Assembly (NCBI GenBank): GCA_900088475.1
Contig: FLMG01004114.1
Coordinates: forward strand, 1-42,826
Length of the DNA: 42,826 bases
Reading direction: 5' to 3'
Origin: Hyphochytrium catenoides
Lineage: Eukaryota; Sar; Hyphochytriomycetes; Hyphochytriales; Hyphochytriaceae
Shown: one piece after another, positions 1 through 9,172 of the stretch
Position numbering within the stretch: the first letter of the stretch is position 1
Layout of the letters: the number at the start of each line of letters is the position of its first letter
Translations under genes and position numbers: made by a program
The notes under the pieces: model-generated
Databases searched by the model: none
What the model was told of the DNA's origin: nothing
Seen by the model: the letters and a program-made list of their open reading frames with translations, nothing else

Positions 1-3000
1 CTGCACGAGGCGGCTGCCATGGTGATAGGGGACGCCAGAAGGCGTCAAGCGCAGACCATGGTTTACTCGGAAGATAGAGTGCGACAAATGGACCGTTTGT
101 ACCGAGAAGTAAGTGCACAAGAACAGCAAGTGAAAGATCCCATTGCTCCCGATCTAACACCTGCTGGCCTAGGGTATCCTTTACAAGAAGAGAGAGGTCT
201 TTGGGCAGTGGCGCCCTCGCTTCTGTGTTGTGGATGAGAAAGATTTCAAGTACTTTGAGTCTGCCAAGGATACGCAGCCAAGGGATAGATTACCCCTTGC
301 ACGCGTTATAGCTGTAATGACTGGGCAAAGGAAAGAGATGTTTACTTTCACAATTCAAGAGAAAGGCAACAAGACTCTACATTTTGGAGCAATGTCCAAG
401 GAAGATGCCTGTGAATGGGTGATGATCATCAACACGGTACGACTCTTAATCCTAGAGCAGTTAAGCCTGAGTACTGGGTGCTCACTAATTGATTCTTATA
501 GGCTGTGAAGAGATTACGAGACCGTCATAGTGCAAGTAGCAGAAAGAGCAGCAATGCACAGCCCGTGAAACCTCAAGAAACAAAAAAAGTCTCGCCGCCT
601 CCCTTGGATGCTTGGGGTGATGGCTCGCGGCGATCATCGCTAGTAGCAAAGCCCTCATATTTGCACTTTGCCCCAACTGAAGTTGAGACAGACCCCTCGT
701 CATACTCTAGTACTGATGAATCCAGCACCCGTCGCTCCTCAGACCCTGAATCTCCATCCATGTCGGATGCAAGCATCTGCCATTCCACGCCTGTTGAGGC
801 AACCTATTCCTGCACTGAAGACACCTCAGCCTCACATGATCAATCAGCCACAAAACCCCAGGTGAGTAGTATGTTACTTCCTGTATCCCATAAAATAGAT
901 CCCGTAGCTGACTTCTGGCTGTTTCCGCAGTCGGAAACAAATGTTGCAGGGGCCAGCGAAGACCAGACCATATCAATGCATGCTGCCTCTTCCCTAGCCC
1001 ACTTGCTATCGGGAGATGAATATGGGTCCTTTACTGCAGAGCTGGACCATTTGGAGAGAAAGTTCAAAAAGGGATGCGACAAACAAAGTCAATGGTCGAT
1101 CGTGGGGGAGGAAGGAGACATGAAAGCCTATCAACGTGGAGAAGGGAGCCGAACTGTGGTTCTCGGCCGAGGGCTTATTTATCACAATCCTAGGTGCATG
1201 TGGAAGACAATCCTGGAGCCCAATAGAAGGACTCGCTGGAACGCGGAGCTGCAGAGGTGCTCTATACTAAGGCGTATAAGCAACCATACATTCCTCTTGT
1301 ATTCAAGGTGAGGTTTAATAAGGCTAAGCCAAGGTGGTCAGAGACTGTACGATCACAAGGGAGGGAAACCATTAGAAGAGAGAGAAACGAACAGAAGAGA
1401 GAGAAACCCAGATTGTAATTGAAGGGAGAATGTGTTACGGCATAAGGAAAGTGGCTAATGGTCACCGTTTCTTGCAGGTACAAAGCAGAAGAATGGCCCC
1501 AGGCTGTCGACTTCACCACCGTGGTCCACTGGAAGGTTGAGACCGATGATGCTATTCTTATTCTCGAGCGCAGCATTGTTCTCAAAGAGATTCCAGAGCA
1601 GCCAGAGTGCGTCCGTGGCCGCAACTTGTTCCACGGTAAGCGCCTTACTATAATCCCTAAAACGGCAATCGCCATCTTGACGTTTCTACCTCTATGGCAT
1701 GGACATAGCCTGGCGCTTAACTCCCGTTGAGAACTACACGATGACCGATGTGACATACATGGCGTCCGCTGACCATAATCGTGCTTTAAGCACGAACCAA
1801 GAACTTGTCTTCAACGAGTCATTGCCCTTTTTGGCCAATAGTAAGCACCTCCAGAGAATCACTTGTTGGGTGTCACTGATGCTAACCGATATTCCGGTGA
1901 CAACAGGAGTGGCTGGGCTGCTAGACGTGAAGCCCTTGGAAGAAGAGGAGCGGTTGGGACCACTTACAAATAGCCATAGCTGTCCGAGCATGGCCGCAAA
2001 GGGTAATAAGAGCCTCACACCAAGCAAAAGACGCAGCTCCCCAGTCACCATAGGGGCCGTTCACAGCAAAGACTCATCTACGCCACCGGGTGCAAACATT
2101 GAACGTCCAATGAAAGTCAAAGTGGGCTTACCTCAGCTGCCTCCAGATGAGTTCTCTGTGTCGTTGAGCAGAGTCGAAAGAGCTTTTTATGCCGAAGCAG
2201 ATGATGCGCAACGATGGACTCTCTTCTCAGAAGACTTGGATGTGCTTAGTTTCAGCAAGGACGACAAGGGTAAGGATGTACTATCGCAAGTCCCACTATT
2301 GCAGAGAGGACAAGCCCTTACCTGATCTTCATGGGTACTGTGCCAGGCATCGAATCTTTTTTGAGTAAGGGGGAGATATATTTCAGTCCCAAGGAGGTGT
2401 GGAAAGCTGTCCTAACCGGAAGGATGGATTATGACACCTTACTGGACGAGACCAAACGGGTGCACGATCTTAACACCCAGACTTACCTTTACTATTCGCG
2501 GTAAGGCTTTATTAATCATGCAAGGATGTTAGGTGAAGATGCCTAACTGACATACCTACTTTTGCCTAGTTTGAAGTCCATCAACGGGAAACCAGCACGG
2601 GAGTTCACCACCGTTACGCACTGGAAAGTAACATCCGATAGCACTATTCTCATTCTAGAGACCGCAGCCCTTCCGAGTTCAGCAACTGCACCCAGCATCA
2701 AGCACACACGAGGTGAGAGGAGTAGGGAAGCAGACCTGATCCTACTTAACCTTTTTCTACTACCTAGTTTGACTCCAATGCATTGCCTCTCAAATAGTGT
2801 GGCGATTGGCCCCCGGAAACGACTACTCTACGACGACCGCAACGCTTCTCTGCGTGATGGACTATGGTCGAGACCTTAGGGAAGAGAGTGACAAATTCTT
2901 CATCAAGTCCGAAATCTCCGGCCATATCCAACGTAAGTGTATGGGAATGGAAGATGATATTTTATTCCCTTTGTATGGCAAGTAACCTTAAATTCCCTCC

Positions 3001-3091
3001 AGGCTTGCGGCATTACTTGGAGAGTAGCTGGGAAGAGAATGCATCGTCATGTTCTCCTGCACCTTTGACGAACTATAGCAAGCTTGACTGA
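1..3091 (+). CDS. PH domain plus two tandem START domains, lipid-binding protein
   Basis: Probable lipid-sensing or lipid-transfer protein acting at membranes. Ten exons join in phase: 19-108, 173-436, 502-861, 931-1307, 1478-1635, 1709-2269, 2305-2500, 2570-2712, 2798-2932, 3003-3091, giving 790 residues if the ATG at 19 is the start. The frame stays open to base 1, so the real start may lie outside the window. A PH domain spans about residues 31-125 (GILYKKREVFGQWRPRF at its start, the conserved Trp in DACEWVMIIN at its end). A Ser-rich linker follows, then START 1 (about 270-480, with FTTVVHWKV and WRLTPVENYTMTDVTYM) and START 2 (about 570-785, with FTTVTHWKV and VWRLAPGNDYSTTTATLL). Two intron positions and phases are shared by the two START copies. 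PH plus START recalls plant EDR2-like and animal CERT-like proteins, but two STARTs in a row is unusual. The ligand cannot be told. Confidence 0.85.
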
Positions 3092-3462
3092 GCAAGACCA
3101 CTTGATGCTTTTCATTGCCGTTTTGTTCGGTCACTATTTATTATTTTATAAGCAATGATGTACTTTTATTTTCTGATTGAATGCGAGTTAATCAACGCAT
3201 GGAGTTTCTGGAGACGTAACCCACCTTGTTCTTGAAGTATGGCCTCGTCTACCCATGGTAATCCACACACATCAGCTGTCTGCAGCAGCGTAGATTAGCT
3301 TCTGAGTGACAAAAAGTGGATCAGCTAGGATGCCAATTGACGAAGTAAACTGCGATTTTATTTTTTTGTAAACTGCTTGACGCAGATCTGGAGCGGTCGC
3401 AACAAACATTGCAGAAATAAATACTCTATGCCATCTGCTAGATAGTCTGTAGCCTTTCTTTG
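3092..3462. other. Convergent 3' intergenic region
   Basis: Holds the 3' ends of the PH-START-START gene (+) and the Cys-rich membrane protein gene (-). It is AT-rich (for example around 3135-3180). No supported gene or RNA was seen. Confidence 0.5.
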
Positions 3463-4512
3463 TCACAGCTCAACCTCTTTGCCATCGTAGCTTGATCTAT
3501 AGGTGCTGACACCAATACTTCCAGCTGTAGACCTTGGGCCAAAGCTTGGCTCTGAAGGCTTGAAAGCAATGACGTTGGCGTCCTGAGCCGCTACAAATCT
3601 TGCTGCAGGCCCAACGCTAGCCCCGACACTACTTGTGGCACTCGTCCTAGTCGTTCGATTATACGTCCTTGAGTCTATAGGTTCTAAGTAAAAGCCCGCC
3701 ATTTGTTGTTTCTTCATATGAAAAGGACTGGTGGCTGGAACAGCGTAGAGTGGCAGGGCAATGGTGGATAGGTCGGCGTTGGATGCATCCCTCGGTTCTT
3801 TCTGGCCGTAATATCTCCTATATACCGAGAACCCCATACCTCCAATTAGAAATAAAGCACCAAGCACGCCCCCGCCGATTATGAGTGCTGTCATGTACGT
3901 AGGGGAGTCAGTGCTTTCCTTGCTCTCAGCCTTTGATAATTCAGGGTTTGCGGTCATATCTGGAGAATGCTGTGGGTCAGTCTGAGTCGCGCCCGTGGTA
4001 CTTTGTTCACTAGTAGGAGTTGGAGTTGGAGCCACCGATGGCTGAGAGTCTGGAATGTCACCAGCCTCAGAAGTAGGTACAATATTGGGGATAGTTGTTG
4101 GTTCCGGGGGAGCACTTCCTGCCGGCGTAGTGGGTTGGATGGCGGCTATTGTGGTAGGGACAGGCGCTGCAGTTGGTGGGGGTGTTTCGACAGGAGTTAC
4201 AGGGGTGGAGGGTAGAGGAGTTCCAGGAGTGGGGACGGGATTTGGGTGGACCTGCCCGCCAGGAGTACAGAAAAACTGACCATCTCTGGGACACAGGCCC
4301 GGTGCTCTGGCGGCCACACAGTACGTCTTACCCCCTACCGTATAGCGGCACGGTTTGCAGGTAGCAGGGTTGCATGGAATCTTTGAGAAGGCATCTTCAA
4401 AACATGGATTGCTGCATAAACCTTGACCCTGTACTACACTAGACCTACTTATAGTGAAGAGTAAGAGACTCAAAATAGTAGCGCGAATCATGTTGCCTGC
4501 TGAAGCCGCCAT
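3463..4512 (-). CDS. Secreted-pathway single-pass membrane protein with Cys-rich head and Pro/Thr stalk
   Basis: Unrecognised family; no enzyme motif is visible. A single exon encodes about 349 residues from the ATG at 4512; a second ATG at 4491 would start directly at the signal peptide. The open frame runs upstream to 4599 only through a GTG codon, so 4512 is preferred. Order: signal peptide (core IRATILSLLLFTISRSS, cleavage near VQG); a small ectodomain of about 55 residues with roughly ten Cys (CSNPCFEDAF, CNPATCKPCRY, GLCPRDGQFFC); a mucin-like stalk of about 110 residues rich in Pro, Thr and Ser; one TM helix (MTALIIGGGVLGALFLIGG) followed by a basic stop-transfer stretch YRRYY; and a cytoplasmic tail of about 115 Ser/Thr-rich residues ending GKEVEL. 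This is the layout of a type I cell-surface glycoprotein. It is convergent with the upstream gene. Confidence 0.75.
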   Translation of the reverse strand: MAASAGNMIRATILSLLLFTISRSSVVQGQGLCSNPCFEDAFSKIPCNPATCKPCRYTVGGKTYCVAARAPGLCPRDGQFFCTPGGQVHPNPVPTPGTPLPSTPVTPVETPPPTAAPVPTTIAAIQPTTPAGSAPPEPTTIPNIVPTSEAGDIPDSQPSVAPTPTPTSEQSTTGATQTDPQHSPDMTANPELSKAESKESTDSPTYMTALIIGGGVLGALFLIGGMGFSVYRRYYGQKEPRDASNADLSTIALPLYAVPATSPFHMKKQQMAGFYLEPIDSRTYNRTTRTSATSSVGASVGPAARFVAAQDANVIAFKPSEPSFGPRSTAGSIGVSTYRSSYDGKEVEL

Positions 4513-5536
4513 TAGCGGCAGGCGGCGAACTTGTGCACTGTCCGCCCACACTGAGATGGCTTGACAGTTCCGAAGTGACCTGGGAGAGAAGCAGTACACT
4601 CCGAGCTCCTACTGGACATTTGTCCCTTTCCCAAGCTTCTTAGAGAGTAGAGAGCGTTATCCCATTCTCCCCAGTTAATTGGAAAGTGGGTCGGCCTGCT
4701 CTCGGCACGTCTGTTGGTTGAGCTTGGTGGTCGTGTGAAGAAGCTACAAAAGGCAGTGTGGAGGTTGAAGGGTAGTGAGGATGCAGAGTTGAAGGAAGAA
4801 ACAAGGGAAACACTGCCTCCCTAACCCTCCTCACTTCCCCTTCCACTGTAGTTTATTATACTCTCCTCCCCACCTTCCTCATAGAAAAACGAGGCATTCC
4901 ACGGTTTGGGCACCTTGCCCAGTTTGAAGCTGGGTTCAGAATATATATGACAGGGGCTGGTAGGGTCAATGATCAAAATAGGTTAAATTCTGGATTCAAC
5001 TTCTACTGACCATCGTCCCCGCACTTTTTGTACTTTGTGCAAAATCAAAGAACAAACAGCGGCACCTATGAGAAAGAGCAACGTAGGAAAAATCCGGATC
5101 TTATAGGTTTATCCTTGCCTATCCTAAATGCAGTAATATCAATATGGCGAACCCGTAGGCTAAGTCTGTCTATGGAAACCTCAATAGTAGTAGGTCATAG
5201 ATTCCAAGGTCGCTGGTTCTAGATCTTCGTTGAGTTTGTCATGGTGTGAAATGTTCTTCCAAGCTTCAAAGTGTCACTTCTAGTCCATCAGAACGTGGTT
5301 TGATCAGCCAGCAGTGATGAGCCCACTAGACCACGTTATTATCTGGAGTTCTATGTGGGCCTCATCATAAGAGAAATGACTGGGGTCACAACATCTTCTT
5401 GTCCCACCACGGTATCTATGAAGAGAGATAGGAGATATCGATCAGGTGAAGTGACCAGAGGCTCTCCATCAGCATTCTGGCTTCTTCAGCAGGAATCGTC
5501 GAAGACATCTCTTTCGCCTTTGTAAAGTTCTTCCCA

Positions 5537-5598
5537 GATGCTGATGAGATGATGCTGAGCCATGATGCGATGTCACGATGCCAGCGAGATGATGATCT
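5537..5598. repeat. GATG-rich low-complexity tract
   Basis: GATG or GAGATG words recur about nine times in 60 bases (for example CTGATGAGATGATGCTGAG). It is imperfect and non-coding. Confidence 0.5.
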
Positions 5599-5751
5599 TT
5601 TTTGTGTTATCTAGGGGTGATGAAGATGCAAAGGGAAAGAAGGGGAAATTGGTGCCACCACGCCTTACCAGAGCCAAGTATTGCTTCTTCTTCTGCTCTT
5701 CTGGCCAGACAGTGACAAGAGTAGAGTACAGAATCATTTAGGGTTGACTAA

Positions 5752-6230
5752 TCAGTACCTCAGTGGAAGGAAGCGCACACATCTTCTGGATTGGTCTACT
5801 AACAGTAACAGTTCTATAATACCACCGTTCGTACATTCCAATCTCTTGCTGTCTTCCGTCTCCTCCTCCTCTTTGCAGAGGCGATATGAATGGGGAGAAG
5901 GTCCTTTCTTCTGCTGTATACAAACAAGAATATCTACACCGTGAACCGTCACCACATCCTGATGTGGATTAGGCACCCAGATTACACAGTCAAGTGTTAC
6001 AAGTTCATACCACCGCTCTTACATATCAGTTTGTGGCTGTTTACCGTCTCTCTTTTTCTTGTTGTCAGAGGCGATCTGAATAGGAGAGGATTCCTTTAAT
6101 GCAGTTATACGCATCAACAAGACTTCTAACGGTGAACCTTTGCCATCGCGTGACGTTTTTCCCGCATCTAGATTATCACGAAGTCAAGTGGAAAGAACGT
6201 GTGACAGGGCTGATGAGAGGTCTGCAGATA
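5752..6230. repeat. Diverged tandem repeat, period about 190 bp
   Basis: Two clear units and part of a third. Matching blocks: ACCACCG at 5821 and 6009; GCAGAGGCGATATGAAT near 5875 against TCAGAGGCGATCTGAAT near 6065; a pyrimidine run before each of these; and GTGAACC at 5941 and 6132. The offset stays at 188-191 bases throughout. A third partial copy is suggested by GATTATCACGAAGTCAAGTG near 6170 against GATTACACAGTCAAGTG near 5980. Identity is roughly 60-70% by eye. This could be old satellite or transposon-derived DNA. Confidence 0.5.
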
Positions 6231-7796
6231 GAGAGAAGTGTGAAAGAGGGGAGGAGCGCTCATGTTATCTACGGCAAATCCGAGGCACTGTCACCCAAGA
6301 AAGGATCATCCTGCTGTCACGAGATCCATCAAAGTACCCCTCTGGCAGACCTGTGGTCCCAGCAGGGACAATTGAGAAATAGACTTTGGCAGTGCCGGGA
6401 CCACCCTTCCTGACACTTTTCTATGCCCGATCTCGTCTGGATGCTGAAATGACTCTTCAGACAGTACCAGGGTTGGCATAGTCCTCCTCTCTCATTTTAA
6501 AGCAAGGAAAGTACGGCAGCTTCATTAAAAACGACAATGCACTCAATGGCCGTTGGAACTTCCTGCTAAGATATGGTACCCTCCCGCAGCTCTAGTGGGC
6601 CTTACTGCGTTATTAAAAGTGCAGTAATAAGCGACGAGACGTTAACTGCGCTGGCTTTAACTGCTAGATGAACTTCTAAGATGTGAACCTATGTCCGGTG
6701 TGTCTCATCATCCTGTTTGCCTTTGCTGCTCGTACGAAATACTTCTGGCTGGCGCGTCGTTGATTTTGTCCTTTTTTGCTCTTCGCCTACTACTACTATC
6801 AGTCTGTTTATCGTACTTTGTGGTTCTTGTACATATGCTATCTTTCTATTCCCTAAGTTTGTCATATAAAGTAGCAACTACTACTCAGCAGCGAAGACGA
6901 TGAAGAAGGAAGGGAGGCAAGAGCTACTACTTAACGTCTGTTCGGTCTCTTCTTCAACACTCTCCCTTTCATCATGGCTATCAGAAGAGCAAATAGTATA
7001 ATCTATTTCCTCCTCAGCAGTAGATAATGGGAAGGGAGGAGGAGGGGACGAAAAGGCAGCAAAACCGCCCTCGCCTGGCTAGAACTAGCAAAAGAACGAT
7101 GATCCAACTGCGGACGAGAAATATGCCTCACAGATTCTGAAGAGCATTTGCTTCAGCCTGTAGCTGTAGCAACACTGGGGAGTTAGTTGCATTGGACCCT
7201 TGGCTTTGCTGAGGCGCAGCCACCACGAACTGCTGAATAGACTACTTTATTTTTTTATAGTTATTGTTTTTTTGCGGCGTTCACCTCGTAGTTCCTAAGG
7301 TTTACTTGGTACCGTCCAAGTAAGTACCGTTACTTTTTATAAAATAAATAACTATGAAACTGTAAAGAACTCCTCTTTCCGCCACGTCAGCCTCATGCGT
7401 AAGTGGCGGTGGAATCTAACCTCGAGATAATAATACGTACGTCAGTCACCCCTCTCAAGTCCAATAGGCTCCTCGAACGTATTCCCCACTATTATTACTC
7501 CAGAACGTGGTCACATGCACATCCTGAACCGTCACGAACAGTTGCCATCTTTGGATCACGACAAAGATCCGATCAAATGACTCGATGGTGGACTCTCCTC
7601 ACTCCTCAAAATCCACCTTCTTCGTCTGGTTGGCATCAGCCAAGCTGACAAGGGCTAGTACGCCATCTTCCATTTGCATCAGCAGTAGCTCGGCAGACCC
7701 CACGGCCCTTCAGCGTGACCGCACCTCAGAAGCAAATTCAAGGAGAAGGAGCCATATTTTGACAGTTGACGAGAGAAGAAAGATCATTCAACAACA

Positions 7797-9084
7797 ATGA
7801 GCGCAGTAACGAGAGCTTTTCGGCCACCTGCTGGAACGAAGATGTTCCAGGGATTCAAGCTAGGAGACCTTCAATTGAAGCATCGAATTGTCATGGCGCC
7901 CTTAACGAGGTGTCGTGCACACAAGGATGGTATACCAACCGACCTCCATGCCCTTTACTACGCGCAGCGCGCCACGGAGGGTGGTCTCATCATTACAGAG
8001 GCAACCAATATATCTAAACAAGGTCCGCACCCAGACATGTTACTGCGCTTGGTGACCGACCCATCTAACTAACCTCTGTCCTCTCTCTACCTGTGGTCAG
8101 CCATTGGCTATAAGAGTACTCCGGGCGTTTTTACCGCGGAACAAAAGAAGGGTTGGCAGCTGGTTACGAATGCGGTACATGAAAAGAAAGGCTTCGCCTT
8201 CCTGCAGCTGTGGCATACCGGCAGGGTCGCCAAGCGTGAACTAAGTGGAACGGATCCGGTTGGACCAAGCCCGATTAGTGTCCCCAAGATGGAGACACCA
8301 AAGGAGTTGTCTGTTGAAGAGATTGACTCAATTGTGCGCGATTATAAGCACGCAGCCGGGGTTGCAAAGGAGGTCCGTACACTATTTATTGTAGGGTTGG
8401 CCTACTTTCTGTCGCAGCTGGAGGCTTATTTCTCTTCTCCTTTTGCTTTTGTTGCAGGCTGGGTTTGATGGCGTGGAAGTGCACGGCGCAAATGGTTACC
8501 TCATAGATCAGTTCTTGAGGGATGGTTCCAACCAGAGGAGTGACCTCTACGGGGGTAGCTTCGATAACCGTTCGAGGTTTCTTCTAGAAGTCCTAGAGGC
8601 GGTTCTATCGGTCTGGCCGTCGGGCAGGGTTGGCCTCAGACTCTCGCCGGCCAGTTCGTTCCTCAGTATGTCCGACAGCAACCCAGAAGAGCTCTTTCCG
8701 TCTGTGTTAAACCGTTTGAGACCCTACAACCTGGCATACGTGCACCTTGTGCAGCCAGGCATTTCTGGAGGAGCCAAGACCCAGACAGTCGAGCTGCCGC
8801 ATTTAAACATAGAGTTTTTCAGGCAACACTACGATGGGAACCTGATAACCTGTGGCGATTTGTCCGTAGAGGACGCTCACAAGATCTTAGAAGATGGCTC
8901 TGCGGAACTTGTAGCGTTCGGCCGCAACTTTATCTCTAACCCTGATTTGCCGGAAAGGATTCGTTTGGGTGCTGAACTTCTACCAAATAAAACACGGACC
9001 ATATACGGTCCTGGACCAGAAGGTTATACGGATTACCCGGCACTAACTCAGGAAGAAAAGAAGAAGCTATCAAGCGCCCTTTAG
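7797..9084 (+). CDS. Old Yellow Enzyme family NAD(P)H:flavin oxidoreductase / enoate reductase
   Basis: FMN-dependent ene-reductase that reduces activated C=C bonds of enones; plant relatives include 12-oxophytodienoate reductases. Exons 7797-8022, 8101-8372 and 8458-9084 join in phases 1 and 0 to give 374 residues, the usual family length. Visible motifs: [20 protein letters not shown] and LTR (the Thr that tunes FMN), [28 protein letters not shown] with the substrate-binding His175/Asn178 and proton-donor Tyr180 spaced as in yeast OYE1, [19 protein letters not shown], and the phosphate-binding end [15 protein letters not shown]. The ATG at 7797 follows a purine-rich leader. A second ATG at 7842 begins exactly at the conserved FQ-FKLG block. 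No clear targeting peptide is seen, so a cytosolic location is likely. The physiological substrate is unknown. Confidence 0.95.
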
Positions 9085-9172
9085 CCAAGCTTGTCATTGA
9101 CCATTACTGACACTTCATAAATAGAGCTAGACCACCTTTTTTCATGTCCCATAGAATTCCAGAATTATCCTC

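Larger units (their letters stand above)
4513..7796. other. Long intergenic region, no convincing gene
   Basis: About 3.3 kb between the divergent membrane-protein and Old Yellow Enzyme genes. Only short unrelated open frames are present, none with recognisable motifs or joinable exons. It contains a GATG-rich stretch (5537-5598), a diverged ~190-bp tandem repeat (about 5752-6230), and near its right end the promoter and 5' UTR of the Old Yellow Enzyme gene. A weak inverted pair (AACGTGGT at about 5291, ACCACGTT at about 5331) is also seen. Confidence 0.5.

Noticed and set aside
5291-5364. Inverted pairs (AACGTGGT/ACCACGTT and ATGAGCCCAC/GTGGGCCTCAT) that could form a hairpin
   Set aside because: Arms are short and one is imperfect; no element ends or target-site duplications were seen.
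6099-6413. 104-codon forward open frame in the long intergenic region
   Set aside because: Starts inside the diverged repeat, shows no motif, and overlaps another open frame of similar length.
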